This document shows, piece after piece, positions 15,960 through 23,784 of a stretch of DNA of 32,012 bases. Under the pieces are notes generated by a model that saw only the letters and a program-made list of their open reading frames with translations, was not told the DNA's origin and did no database searches. The stretch covers positions 1,538-33,549 of the forward strand of contig JAGRGU010000064.1 in assembly GCA_020445335.1 (NCBI GenBank), in the 5' to 3' direction. Every line of letters begins with the position of its first letter. The stretch's first letter is position 1. Source of the stretch: Gammaproteobacteria bacterium (GTDB lineage Bacteria; Pseudomonadota; Gammaproteobacteria; Chromatiales; Chromatiaceae). A program made the position numbers and the translations under genes.

Positions 15960-16718
15960 CTAGCCGCCGGTTGCGGAGAACACCTTCTGCAACAGATCGG
16001 TCGAACGCGCCAGCGGATTCTCGCGAATCAGTTTTTCCTCCGCCGCCAGCTTGAGAAACAGGCCATCCAGCGCCTTGTCCGTCACGTAACTGTCCAGGTC
16101 GAGCTGCTGCTGGTCGATCAGCGTGGCGAGAAAACCGGCCTTGCCGATCATCCGTTTGTAAGCCGAGGTGACGCCCGCGCCGGCGGTCGCCTGCTCCACG
16201 ATCGGTCGCAACGCCTGCGTCAGTCGCTCGCCGCTCTGCTGGCGAAAGTAGCGGGTTGCGGCATCGTCAGGGCCCTGCAGTATCCCCTGTGCATCCTTGA
16301 GCGTCATACCGCGGATGGTGTCGCCGAAGATCGACGCCGCTTCGGGAACGGCGCGTTCGGCGGCGCGATTCATCGTACCGATGAACTCGTCTGCCAACGC
16401 GCCCTGCCCCGCCATGCGCAGACCGTCTTCGACTCTACCCAGAACCCCTGGCAGGGGTATCCTCACCGACTTGTCGTTGAGAAATCCACCGTCTCTCCCC
16501 AGAAGTTTGATCGCGCGCTCGACCCCCACGCTGAGCGCCTCCTTCAGACCGGAGACCATCTCCGTCTGCGACAATGCCGCGACACCACCACGATCACCCG
16601 TGGTCGGCAGTGCGCTGCCCAGAGGTTTGAGGAGATCCTGCCAGCCGGCGGATCCGGCCGCAGCCGAAAAGAGCGTCGCCGTCAGCAGCGCGGCGGTGTA
16701 CAGAGGACGATACGGCAT
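15960..16718 (-). CDS. Exported DUF4197 family protein
   Basis: Protein of 252 residues of unknown function. I start at the ATG at 16718 (MPYRPLYTAALLTATLFSAA), with AGGGAG five bases upstream; an in-frame extension to 16778 runs back through the promoter. Residues 1-24 form a Sec signal peptide with likely cleavage after AGSA. The remainder is helical, with no cysteine and no membrane segment, and fits the DUF4197 pattern (for example GLKEALSVGVERAIKLLGRDGGF and the C-terminal ALDGLFLKLAAEEKLIRENP). It is therefore probably a soluble periplasmic protein. It leads the operon whose other two members are cytoplasmic glutamate-type enzymes; whether they share a pathway is unknown. Confidence 0.8.
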   Translation of the reverse strand: MPYRPLYTAALLTATLFSAAAGSAGWQDLLKPLGSALPTTGDRGGVAALSQTEMVSGLKEALSVGVERAIKLLGRDGGFLNDKSVRIPLPGVLGRVEDGLRMAGQGALADEFIGTMNRAAERAVPEAASIFGDTIRGMTLKDAQGILQGPDDAATRYFRQQSGERLTQALRPIVEQATAGAGVTSAYKRMIGKAGFLATLIDQQQLDLDSYVTDKALDGLFLKLAAEEKLIRENPLARSTDLLQKVFSATGG

Positions 16719-16910
16719 GAAAACTCCCTGATATCTTATTGTCGAGTACGAGTTGTGGCTGTTGGAATTATAGATCAACGGCAGCTGCCACCGACGGAAA
16801 AAAACTGGGCAATGCGGTCGCTTGACGCCCTACTGGCGCTCATCTGCCATCATGAAGAGATTTCACTGCTAGAATTTCGCAACACAATATCGACTGACAG
16901 GAGAAGAACG
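16719..16910. promoter_or_regulatory. Divergent DUF4197/oxidoreductase intergenic region
   Basis: This gap separates two divergent genes. On the minus strand a perfect TATAAT (plus-strand 16767-16772) would give a leader of about 42 bases for the DUF4197 operon, but its -35 is poor. The TATAAT sits in the loop of an imperfect inverted repeat (GTGGC...GCCAC with inner GTTG...CAAC, about 16755-16791), which may be an operator. For the plus strand, AGGAGA before the ATG at 16911 is a good ribosome-binding site, but no clear promoter is seen. Confidence 0.35.
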
Positions 16911-17909
16911 ATGCGTGATACCAGTTTCCTTGCACTGGTGGTTGAAGAGGCGGAATCCGGCGAATACGTCAGCAGCATCAAAACGCGCTCCATCGACGAT
17001 CTACCCGCCGGCGAAGTGCTGGTGCGCGTTGCCTATTCGGCGCTCAACTACAAGGACGCGCTCTCCTCGATCGGCAACAAGGGTGTGACCCGCCGCTATC
17101 CGCACACGCCCGGCGTGGATGCCGCGGGTACCGTCGCCGCCAGCGAGCACCCCGATTTCGCAGTCGGCGACGAGGTGATCGTCACCAGCTACGATCTGGG
17201 CATGAACACCGATGGCGGCCTGAGCCAGTATATCCGCGTTCCCGCGGCCTGGGTGATCAAATGTCCCGCCGGGCTGGGTCCGAAAGAGGCAATGATGTTC
17301 GGCACCGCCGGACTCACCGCAGGCATGATGATCGACCGGTTGATCAGCAACGGCTTGACCCGCGAGAGCGGTCCCGTACTGGTGACCGGTGCAACCGGGG
17401 GGGTCGGCAGTCTCGCCGTCGCCATCCTCGGCAAAGCGGGCTACCCGGTCACCGCCGTGACCGGCAAAGCCGAAGCGGCCGCTTTTCTCAAGTCGATCGG
17501 CGCCAGCGAAGTGATCGGACGGGAACGGCTAACCGAATCGAAGAAGCCGATGGATATGATGCTTTGGGGCGGCGTAATCGATGTGGTTGGTGGCGAGATG
17601 CTGGCTGGTGCGATCAAATCGACCTGCTACGGAGGCACCGTTACATGCGCCGGACTGGTCGGATCTCCGGAGCTGAACACCACGGTATTCCCCTTCATTC
17701 TGCGCGCGATCACGCTGGTCGGCATCGACTCCGGAGAGTGTCCGATGGCGCCCCGGGCGGCGGTCTGGCGGAAGCTGGCCGATGAGTGGAAACCCGACTG
17801 CCTTCCCTCCCTGACTACCGAGATCAGCCTGCACGAAGTGGCGGAGAAACTGCGGGAGTTGCTCGCCGGCAAGGCCAAGGGACATTATCTGGTCAGAATC
17901 GAGGAGTAG
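16911..17909 (+). CDS. YhdH/AcuI-type zinc-free oxidoreductase (MDR superfamily)
   Basis: NADPH-dependent medium-chain reductase of 332 residues, matching the YhdH/YhfP family. The start is the ATG at 16911, six bases after AGGAGA; the frame is open much further upstream, but that part is antisense to DUF4197. N-terminal catalytic fold: SALNYKDALSS and the proline-rich segment YPHTPGVDAAGTV. The Rossmann glycine motif is TGATGGVGS at about 160-168. Cysteine ligands for zinc are absent, as in this subfamily. AcuI members reduce acrylyl-CoA to propionyl-CoA, so that is a candidate reaction; general quinone or enone reduction is the alternative. It is monocistronic and converges on the cytochrome operon. 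Confidence 0.88.
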   Translation: MRDTSFLALVVEEAESGEYVSSIKTRSIDDLPAGEVLVRVAYSALNYKDALSSIGNKGVTRRYPHTPGVDAAGTVAASEHPDFAVGDEVIVTSYDLGMNTDGGLSQYIRVPAAWVIKCPAGLGPKEAMMFGTAGLTAGMMIDRLISNGLTRESGPVLVTGATGGVGSLAVAILGKAGYPVTAVTGKAEAAAFLKSIGASEVIGRERLTESKKPMDMMLWGGVIDVVGGEMLAGAIKSTCYGGTVTCAGLVGSPELNTTVFPFILRAITLVGIDSGECPMAPRAAVWRKLADEWKPDCLPSLTTEISLHEVAEKLRELLAGKAKGHYLVRIEE

Positions 17910-17919
17910 GTTCGAGGAA

Positions 17920-17944
17920 CTGGCAGCTGGTTGCCGGCTGCCAG
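17920..17944. terminator. Bidirectional hairpin between oxidoreductase and diheme cytochrome genes
   Basis: CTGGCAGC at 17920-17927 and GCTGCCAG at 17937-17944 form a perfect 8-bp stem with a 9-base loop. It lies midway in the 43-bp gap between convergent genes, which fits a shared terminator. On the minus-strand side it is followed by TTCCT; no long T-run is present. Confidence 0.5.
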
Positions 17945-17952
17945 GCTCGCTG

Positions 17953-18450
17953 CTATGGGTTGGTGCCGTAGTCGCCTTCGGCGGCGCGGGGGTGGCACTG
18001 TTCGCATCGGTAGAGTTCTGTCGATGACTCCTGGCTGTGGCGCTGCCGGAAGTAGACCATTTGGGTCAAGCGCAGCGGCCATTGCGTCGTTCCCTGCGCC
18101 TCCATTATCCGGGCTGCCAGTGGGTCGGGGGCACGCCCGGCGCCGTTATCGAGCAGATAGTTGCGGATTGCCGCCGCCTGTTTCGGCGTGATCTCGACGC
18201 GAACACCGAAATGGTCGTTGCTGCCGGACATCACCCGCTCCCAGGAGACAGCCGGCAGCAACTGCGGCCGATAAGCGATATGGCAGCTGCCACACTGCTT
18301 TGCGTATGTACCGCCGGCACTTACCGTCTCGCTGGAGGTGGCACCGGTAATCAGGCGGCTGAACCAGCTCTCCGCCTGTAGCCGGGGCGCAAGCGTCAAT
18401 AGCAGCAGAGTATTGGCAGCGACAAGCAGGTATGTTTTCGCTCTGGTCAT
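17953..18450 (-). CDS. DHC-family diheme cytochrome c
   Basis: Periplasmic electron carrier of 165 residues with two covalent c-type heme sites, CGSCH at 53-57 and CEQCH at 149-153. A signal peptide covers residues 1-26 (cleavage near LQA). The segments HIAYRPQLLPAVSWERVM and NDHFGVRV after the first heme, and the TQMVYFRQRH region before the second, are the hallmarks of the DHC family described in Rhodobacter sphaeroides. There, DHC works beside a cytochrome b561 and the monoheme SHP; neither is visible here. I start at the ATG at 18450; the longer frame upstream lies inside the preceding cytochrome gene. It is the last gene of the operon, five bases after the class I cytochrome. Confidence 0.9.
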   Translation of the reverse strand: MTRAKTYLLVAANTLLLLTLAPRLQAESWFSRLITGATSSETVSAGGTYAKQCGSCHIAYRPQLLPAVSWERVMSGSNDHFGVRVEITPKQAAAIRNYLLDNGAGRAPDPLAARIMEAQGTTQWPLRLTQMVYFRQRHSQESSTELYRCEQCHPRAAEGDYGTNP

Positions 18451-18455
18451 CACGG

Positions 18456-18938
18456 CTAGGGCACCGATCGCCAGGGTAGCGGCGGAGGATTGTCGTGCAA
18501 CGTACGCAGAAAAGCGATCAGCAGCACCCGGTCTTTCTCCCGCTTTAGGCCACGGAAGTTCATCGCCCGGCCGGGTACCGCACGCTCTGTGTCGGTCAGG
18601 TAGTAATTCAGACTGGCGTAGTCCCACACATGGCCCGAGCTTTTCATCCCATCGGAGAAGTTGAAGCCTGCAACCGAGCCCGCCATGCGCCCCATCAGAT
18701 TCCAAAGATGCGGTCCTTTGCCGTGACCTCCCTGCCGCTTGTGGTCGTGGCAGGACGAACATTTGCGCATGAAACTCATCCGCGCCTTTTCGAGATCGAC
18801 CACCGCAAGTTTGGCACTGTAATCACCGGGCAGCTGGGGCTGATAACCCGCGAGCGCTCCCGTTTCGCCCAGCACGGGTTGCGTCGAGAGCGTCAGAATC
18901 AGACCCGACAACAGTGATGATGCGAGGTATTTACCCAT
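18456..18938 (-). CDS. Class I cytochrome c (c2-like)
   Basis: Periplasmic monoheme cytochrome of 160 residues. The start is the ATG at 18938, preceded by AGGAG at a six-base distance. The signal peptide is residues 1-24 (cleavage near VLG). Heme is bound at CSSCH (60-64). The following GKGPHLWNLMGRMAGSVAGF matches the fold of mitochondrial and c2-type cytochromes. The sixth ligand is probably M126 in PGRAMNFRGLK, so it should be a low-spin His/Met electron-transfer protein. It lies between a carbonic-anhydrase-like gene (21 bases upstream) and a diheme cytochrome (five bases downstream). It could pass electrons between the diheme protein and an oxidase; this is inference. Confidence 0.9.
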   Translation of the reverse strand: MGKYLASSLLSGLILTLSTQPVLGETGALAGYQPQLPGDYSAKLAVVDLEKARMSFMRKCSSCHDHKRQGGHGKGPHLWNLMGRMAGSVAGFNFSDGMKSSGHVWDYASLNYYLTDTERAVPGRAMNFRGLKREKDRVLLIAFLRTLHDNPPPLPWRSVP

Positions 18939-18959
18939 GTTCTGCTCCTGCGGCAAAGC

Positions 18960-19751
18960 TCAGCGACCTGCGGTTACCTCACGGCCGGCCAGCGGTTGCA
19001 GCGGCCGGTTGCTGTCGCCGGTGAGACGGTGGAAACGCTCGATCAGTCCGGCCGACACCTCCAGCGGTTGCTGCAACACCAGCCAGGAGACCTGCTCGCT
19101 GCAGGGGGGCTGGGTCAGCGAACCGATGTAGCGGTAGTAGCGCCGATCGCTGGGCAGTAGGAAGGTGGGATTGATTCCGACATGGCGATAGCGCCACTCG
19201 CCGGTGCGCGCAGCGTCTGGCAGATAGTCGGCGATGCGCTCGAGCATCGCGTTGCGGCGGGTACCGGCGACCACCGAAATGGCAACAACGACCCGTTGAC
19301 CGGCGCCGTCGACGTGCAGCAGCTGAATCTCCATGGCGGCGCGCCGGCCTTCGACAGTGTGCTCTGCCGGTGTGTGGAAGGTCACCTCCCGCAGTTCGAA
19401 ACGGCTCTGTTCGATAGCCAGCTGGCTGCCGGGCGGGTAGCTCAGTCGCAACGCACGACCGTCGTTGAGCAGATGTAACGGGGCGCTGCGGTAGCGCAAT
19501 CGAAGCGCCGGCAGCCGACTGTAGCGTGAAGGCCGCAGGTCGACCGGTGACTGCTCTCCTCCCTTGGTGCATTCGGCATAGGCCGGTGAGAGTTCCCCCC
19601 AGTGTTCGGCACCGTGCTCCCCCGAGTACTCCCAGGCGGGCATCTCGCCGGCGGCAGTGGCGCGCGCCGCGCGCGCCTGGTCGCGGCTATGGAGCAGCGG
19701 CGAGGCCAACAGTCCAAGCGATAAGATGAGCAAAAGAAGAGTGCTTCGCAT
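18960..19751 (-). CDS. Alpha-carbonic-anhydrase-like protein lacking two zinc histidines
   Basis: Exported protein of 263 residues with the alpha-carbonic anhydrase fold. A signal peptide at 1-20 is followed by WEYSGEHGAEHWGEL, QSPVDL (67-72), FHTPAEH (125-131), MEIQLLH (140-146), and GSLTQPPCSEQVSW near the end. In active enzymes zinc is held by His94 and His96 of QFHFH and His119 of ELHLVH (human CAII numbers). Here the aligned residues are T124, H126 and Q143, so two of three ligands are gone. The proton-shuttle His64 (NNGH) is also replaced, by R99. The catalytic-threonine segment SLT (T213) is kept. CO2 hydration is therefore unlikely; this resembles carbonic-anhydrase-related proteins reused for binding. 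It leads the cytochrome operon. Confidence 0.85.
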   Translation of the reverse strand: MRSTLLLLILSLGLLASPLLHSRDQARAARATAAGEMPAWEYSGEHGAEHWGELSPAYAECTKGGEQSPVDLRPSRYSRLPALRLRYRSAPLHLLNDGRALRLSYPPGSQLAIEQSRFELREVTFHTPAEHTVEGRRAAMEIQLLHVDGAGQRVVVAISVVAGTRRNAMLERIADYLPDAARTGEWRYRHVGINPTFLLPSDRRYYRYIGSLTQPPCSEQVSWLVLQQPLEVSAGLIERFHRLTGDSNRPLQPLAGREVTAGR

Positions 19752-19889
19752 AAGGTGATTTCAGACGCGCTTCAAGGTGCACTTTTTTCCGGGTTATCTC
19801 CAGAGGCCAAGCATAGTGCAGAAGCGGCGGGCGCGACAAATCGGGCAAAATGTTACTATTCCGCACCGCCCTCAACACTGGAGAGAGAG

Positions 19890-20867
19890 ATGTCGATCAA
19901 GAGCTCCCTGCAGCTACTGCTGCTGACCGCTGCGCTGTCGGTCGGCGTCACGCCGTTGCCTACAGCGGCCGCGGAGAAGTCGGTGCGCGTCACCGCCATC
20001 GTCGAGCACCCCGCGCTGGACGCGGTTCGCCAGGGCATTCTCGACGAGTTGGAGCAACGGGGATATCACGCCGGCGGCAATCTCGACTGGGAGTTTCAGA
20101 GCGCGCAGGGCGACAGCGGCATCGCCGCACAGATCGCGCGTAAATTCGTCGGCGATGCACCGGACGCGATCGTCGCCATAGCCACCCCCTCGGCGCAGTC
20201 GGTCGCCGCTGCCGCCCGTGGTTCGCTGCCGGTTATATTCGCGGCGGTAACCGACCCGGTCGATGCCAAATTGGTCAAGCAGTGGCAGCGGCCCGGTGGC
20301 AATATCACCGGCGTCTCGGATTTGCTGCCGCTGGAGAAGCACATGGCGCTGGTGCGGGAGATCGTGCCGGCAGCCCGCACCATCGGCATCCCCTACAACC
20401 CCGGCGAGGCCAACGCCGCGGTGCTGGTCAAGCGGATCGAAGCGATGGCACCGGCACTGGGCGTGAATATCGTCACCGCCTCGGCGCCGACCACCGGCGA
20501 CGTGCTGGCGGCGACCCGATCGCTGGTCGGCAGGGTCGATGCCATCTATGTCACCACCGACAACACCGTCATCTCGGCCTTCGAATCGGTGTTGAAGGTA
20601 GGCAGGGATGCGCAGATCCCGGTGATCGCCGGGGATACCGACACGGTCGCGCGCGGCGCCATTGCTGCGGTGGGCTTCGACTACTACGACGTCGGCCGCC
20701 AGACCGGCACTATCCTGGTACGTGTGCTGGAGGGTGAACAACCCGGCGCGATCGCGGTACAGGGTGTGGACAAGACCAAGCTGCATCTGAACCCGAAAAG
20801 CGCGCATGACATGGGCGTGCAACTTGCGCCTGCGCTGCTCGCGCGCGCCAGCAAGATCATCGACTGA
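19890..20867 (+). CDS. ABC transporter substrate-binding protein (TrpX-like, ABC_sub_bind family)
   Basis: Periplasmic binding protein of 325 residues. The start is the ATG at 19890 with GGAGAGA upstream; the longer open frame upstream covers the divergent promoter. The signal peptide is about 1-27 (cleavage near TAAA), without a lipobox cysteine. The family is recognised from VTAIVEHPALDAVRQGILDE, AIATPSAQSVAAAARGSLPV, FAAVTDPVDAKLV and GVSDLLPLEKHM. In Gram-positive bacteria such proteins (TrpX) are linked to tryptophan or aromatic amino acid uptake by tryptophan-responsive control. No such control signal is seen here, so the ligand is unknown. It is followed after 30 bases by its permease gene, and it starts 138 bases from the divergent carbonic-anhydrase-like gene. 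Confidence 0.9.
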   Translation: MSIKSSLQLLLLTAALSVGVTPLPTAAAEKSVRVTAIVEHPALDAVRQGILDELEQRGYHAGGNLDWEFQSAQGDSGIAAQIARKFVGDAPDAIVAIATPSAQSVAAAARGSLPVIFAAVTDPVDAKLVKQWQRPGGNITGVSDLLPLEKHMALVREIVPAARTIGIPYNPGEANAAVLVKRIEAMAPALGVNIVTASAPTTGDVLAATRSLVGRVDAIYVTTDNTVISAFESVLKVGRDAQIPVIAGDTDTVARGAIAAVGFDYYDVGRQTGTILVRVLEGEQPGAIAVQGVDKTKLHLNPKSAHDMGVQLAPALLARASKIID

Positions 20868-20897
20868 TGTTCGCCCGGCAGCACTGAGAGCCCCGCG

Positions 20898-21791
20898 TTG
20901 AGCCTGATCGCGATACTCGGCGCTGTCGAAACGGGGCTGCTTTTCGGACTGGTGGCACTTGGCGTGTTCATCAGTTTCCGCATTCTCGACTTCCCCGATC
21001 TCACCGTAGACGGCAGCCTGCCGCTGGGCGCTGCAACTGCCGCCACGCTGATCGTCGCCGGCATCGACCCCTATCTGGCGACGCTGGCGGCAATGGCGGC
21101 AGGCGCTGCGGCGGGCCTCGTGACAGCGCTGCTAAACGTGCGCCTGGGCATACTGCATCTGTTGGCCAGCATCCTGACCATGATCTCGCTGCACTCGATC
21201 AACCTGCGTGTGATGGGCAAGCCGAATCAGGCGCTGCTGGGAGAGGCGACGGTATTCTCCCCGTTCGAGGGACTGGGCCTCCCCTTCTACTGGCTGACAC
21301 CGCTCTGCCTGCTGCTGTTGCTGGCGCTGGTGGTATGGCTGGTAAACCGCTTTCTGACATCCGAGATCGGACTCGGCATGCGCGCCACCGGTGCCAATCC
21401 GCGTATGGCGGCGGCACAGGGCATCTCGACCGGACGCATGAAGATGCTGGGCATCGCACTCTCCAACGCTTTGGTGGGGCTGGCCGGCGCACTGTTCGCG
21501 CAGATACAGGGCGGCGCCGATATCACCATGGGCGTGGGCGTCATCGTGGTCGGCCTGGCCGCGGTCATTCTCGGCGAAGCGGTACTCTCCACCCGCACCA
21601 TCCTGCTGGCGGCGATCGGCTGCGTGATCGGCTCCATCCTCTACCGGCTGGCGGTCGCCTTTGCGCTCAACGCCGGCTTTCTCGGTCTGCAGGCACAGGA
21701 CCTGAAACTGATCACCGCGGTGCTGGTGGTGATCGCGATGTCGCTGCCGGGCCTCAGACGGCGCTGGCATGGGAGACGCAGCAACCGATGA
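20898..21791 (+). CDS. ABC transporter permease (TrpY-like, branched-chain-type fold)
   Basis: Inner-membrane permease of 297 residues with about eight to nine helices, of the BPD_transp_2 type used by amino-acid and ribose importers. The first lines carry FISFRILDFPDLTVDGSLPLG, highly typical of permeases paired with ABC_sub_bind proteins. The coupling segment GANPRMAAAQGISTGRMK lies around residues 164-181. The most likely initiation codon is TTG at 20898; no ATG or GTG lies near the expected N terminus. A weak start may keep the amount of permease below that of the binding protein. The stop overlaps the ATPase start as ATGA, so the two are coupled. Confidence 0.9.
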   Translation: MSLIAILGAVETGLLFGLVALGVFISFRILDFPDLTVDGSLPLGAATAATLIVAGIDPYLATLAAMAAGAAAGLVTALLNVRLGILHLLASILTMISLHSINLRVMGKPNQALLGEATVFSPFEGLGLPFYWLTPLCLLLLLALVVWLVNRFLTSEIGLGMRATGANPRMAAAQGISTGRMKMLGIALSNALVGLAGALFAQIQGGADITMGVGVIVVGLAAVILGEAVLSTRTILLAAIGCVIGSILYRLAVAFALNAGFLGLQAQDLKLITAVLVVIAMSLPGLRRRWHGRRSNR

Positions 21792-22582
21792 TCGAGGTCG
21801 AGGATCTGTGTGTCACTTTCAACGTCGGCAGCGCCATCGAAACGCGCGCGCTGCGAAAACTGCAGCTGACAATCCCTGCGGGGCAGTTCGTCACCGTGAT
21901 CGGCAGCAACGGTGCCGGCAAGTCGACGCTGCTGAACGTGATCGCCGGCGAGATCAGGTGCGACTCAGGACGCATCCTGATCGACGGGCGCGATGTCACC
22001 CACTGGTCTACCGCCAGACGCTCGGCACTGGTGGCGCGCGTCTTTCAGGACCCGATGGCGGGCAGCTGCGAAAATCTGACGCTGGAGGAGAATCTGGCGC
22101 TGGCCAGTTCGCGCGGCGCGCGGCGCGGTCTGGGTCCTGCCGTCAACCGTGACCGCCACGACGAGTTCCAGCAGCGGCTGGCGCAACTCGGATTGGGTCT
22201 CGACAACCGGCTGAACGACCGAATGGGACTGCTTTCCGGCGGTCAGCGGCAAGCCGTGAGCCTGGTGATGGCAACCCTCAACCCGATGAAGATCCTGCTG
22301 CTCGACGAGCATACCGCCGCGCTGGATCCGAAGACCGCTGCCTTCGTCATGGAACTGACCGAACGCATAGTGCAGGATCTGTCGTTGACCACCATGATGG
22401 TGACGCACTCGATGCGCCAGGCGCTGGATCATGGCCACCGTACGCTGATGCTGCACGAAGGTCGTGTGGTGCTGGATGTGGAGGGCGACGAACGCCGCCG
22501 CATGAAGGTCGAGGATCTACTGCATATGTTCGAACAGGTACGCGGGGTGGCGCTGGACGACGACAAGCTACTGTTCGGTTGA
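21788..22582 (+). CDS. ABC transporter ATP-binding protein (partner of TrpX/TrpY-like proteins)
   Basis: Cytoplasmic ATPase of 264 residues with all motifs intact: Walker A GSNGAGKS at 39-46, Q-loop Q87, signature LSGGQ at 149-153, Walker B LLDEH at 171-175 and switch H207 (VTHSM). Walker B ends in His where most relatives have Pro or Ala, a normal feature of this subfamily. The start is the ATG at 21788 overlapping the permease stop; a longer frame upstream is shadow of the permease gene. It closes the three-gene importer operon and ends 25 bases from the convergent DUF2802 gene. That short gap has no convincing terminator. Confidence 0.92.
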   Translation: MIEVEDLCVTFNVGSAIETRALRKLQLTIPAGQFVTVIGSNGAGKSTLLNVIAGEIRCDSGRILIDGRDVTHWSTARRSALVARVFQDPMAGSCENLTLEENLALASSRGARRGLGPAVNRDRHDEFQQRLAQLGLGLDNRLNDRMGLLSGGQRQAVSLVMATLNPMKILLLDEHTAALDPKTAAFVMELTERIVQDLSLTTMMVTHSMRQALDHGHRTLMLHEGRVVLDVEGDERRRMKVEDLLHMFEQVRGVALDDDKLLFG

Positions 22583-22607
22583 GGTTTCCGGCAGTCGGAG
22601 TGAAATA

Positions 22608-22994
22608 TCAGCCGGCGCGGCGTGCGCCATGCAGCATCGCGACCAGCTCGGCCTCGCTGCGGCTCAGGCCCAGCTTCTCCACCAGTCCGCTGGCCGATGT
22701 GCCCTTCTGTACCAGTTGGATCGCTTCGCCGTACGGGCGCTCTTCGTGGTGCTGATTCTCCAGCGACTCCTGCCGCAGATCGAGACGACGCCCATGGCTC
22801 TCCAGCAGTGCGACCCTGCGGTCGACACCCGCCGCGCCGGAGCAGAGTGCACCGACCTCGGCCGCAAGCGTATCGATGCAAGCGTGGAGCCTGCTGATCT
22901 CCCGCTGCTGTCGACACAGCCGCAGCGCCAGCCAGAGCAGGGCGGCGAGCGGCGGCAGAGAGATCAGGCTGGCGGCAATCAAAAGGGTCGACAT
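22608..22994 (-). CDS. DUF2802 membrane-anchored protein
   Basis: Protein of 128 residues of unknown function. It has one N-terminal membrane helix at about 4-26, then a coiled-coil stretch at 30-80. A C-terminal helix-turn-helix-like segment covers 88-125 (YGEAIQLVQKG...LGLSRSEAELVAML), matching DUF2802. GAGGAG lies nine bases before the ATG. It is the last gene of the flagellar/chemotaxis run. DUF2802 genes are repeatedly found at this position after cheW in polar-flagellated gammaproteobacteria, so a role in array or flagellum placement is possible but unproven. Confidence 0.8.
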   Translation of the reverse strand: MSTLLIAASLISLPPLAALLWLALRLCRQQREISRLHACIDTLAAEVGALCSGAAGVDRRVALLESHGRRLDLRQESLENQHHEERPYGEAIQLVQKGTSASGLVEKLGLSRSEAELVAMLHGARRAG

Positions 22995-23022
22995 GCGTTC
23001 ATCTCCTCAGCCTGATTCGCTG

Positions 23023-23190
23023 TCAGGCGTATTCATCGATCGAGGGCGCCTTACCATCGTCCCGGCGCTGCTGTTTGCGGCGTTCGCGCTCCTCGTCGCT
23101 GACCGGCTGCCGTCGATTCTTCGACGGCTGTTGCTCCCTGCGCGTCGGCCAGACCGGTTTGATCGGCGTGGGTTGATTGATTTCGGCCAT
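23023..23190 (-). CDS. Small basic protein of 55 residues after cheW
   Basis: A short, highly charged protein starting MAEINQPTPIKPVWPTRR and containing a run rich in Glu, Arg, Lys and Gln (EERERRKQQRR). It has no signal peptide or membrane helix. The start at 23190 has AGGGA seven bases upstream and beats the in-frame upstream ATG at 23217, which lacks one. It sits between cheW (43 bases) and the DUF2802 gene (28 bases) on the same strand, consistent with a real operon member. I do not recognise a characterised homologue. The Pro/Arg-rich, disorder-prone composition suggests a protein-binding tail, by inference. Confidence 0.6.
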   Translation of the reverse strand: MAEINQPTPIKPVWPTRREQQPSKNRRQPVSDEERERRKQQRRDDGKAPSIDEYA

Positions 23191-23233
23191 GCGGATCCCT
23201 GCGTGTCCTGCCGCCATCTTCCGGCGGCGGAAG

Positions 23234-23716
23234 TCAGAACATGCTGACTTCGTTCCACTCCTCTTCGGATAACAGACGATTCAGATCGACCACGATCAAC
23301 AACTTGTGATCGCGGGTCGCCACACCCTGAATGTAACGCGAATTCTCTTCGTTACCCACGTTCGGCGCGGAGTCTATCTCCGAGCCGCGCAGATCTACCA
23401 CCTCAGCCACGCTGTCGACCAGCATGCCGATGACCTGCTTCTCCGATTCGATGATCACGATACGGGTGGAGTCATCGATTTCACCCGGCGGAAGACCGAA
23501 ACGGCCGCGGGTATCGATCACAGTGACCACATTGCCGCGCAGATTGATGATGCCGAGAACATACGGCGGCGCACCGGGCACCGGCGCGATCTCCGTCACC
23601 CGCAACACCTCCTGTACCTGCATCACGTTGATACCGTAGGTCTCATCCTGCAGGCGAAAGGTAACCAGCTGGATTACGGGATCGTTGGCCATACCTTCGG
23701 CAACTGTGGCTGTCAT
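23234..23716 (-). CDS. cheW: Chemotaxis coupling protein CheW
   Basis: Cytoplasmic scaffold linking chemoreceptors to CheA; 160 residues, a single CheW domain. Family landmarks are LVTFRLQDETYGINVMQVQEVLR near residues 17-39, the VLGIINLRGNVVTVIDTR segment around 53-70, and GMLVDSVAEV near 97-106. All parts of the double beta-barrel are present, so it should be fully functional. It is a separate gene from the CheW-domain ParP gene 68 bases upstream. Gene order places it at the 3' end of the chemotaxis operon, as in Pseudomonas. Confidence 0.95.
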   Translation of the reverse strand: MTATVAEGMANDPVIQLVTFRLQDETYGINVMQVQEVLRVTEIAPVPGAPPYVLGIINLRGNVVTVIDTRGRFGLPPGEIDDSTRIVIIESEKQVIGMLVDSVAEVVDLRGSEIDSAPNVGNEENSRYIQGVATRDHKLLIVVDLNRLLSEEEWNEVSMF

Positions 23717-23784
23717 GTTGTTTCCTCTCCAGGACCTGAACGCTGTCCGTCAAAAATCAGGCGCAATACCACACGCATATCAAC

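Noticed and set aside
18960..19751. Calling the gene an active carbonic anhydrase serving CO2 fixation with phosphoribulokinase
   Set aside because: Two zinc ligands and the proton shuttle are replaced at the nucleotide level, and the gene is in a cytochrome operon away from prk.
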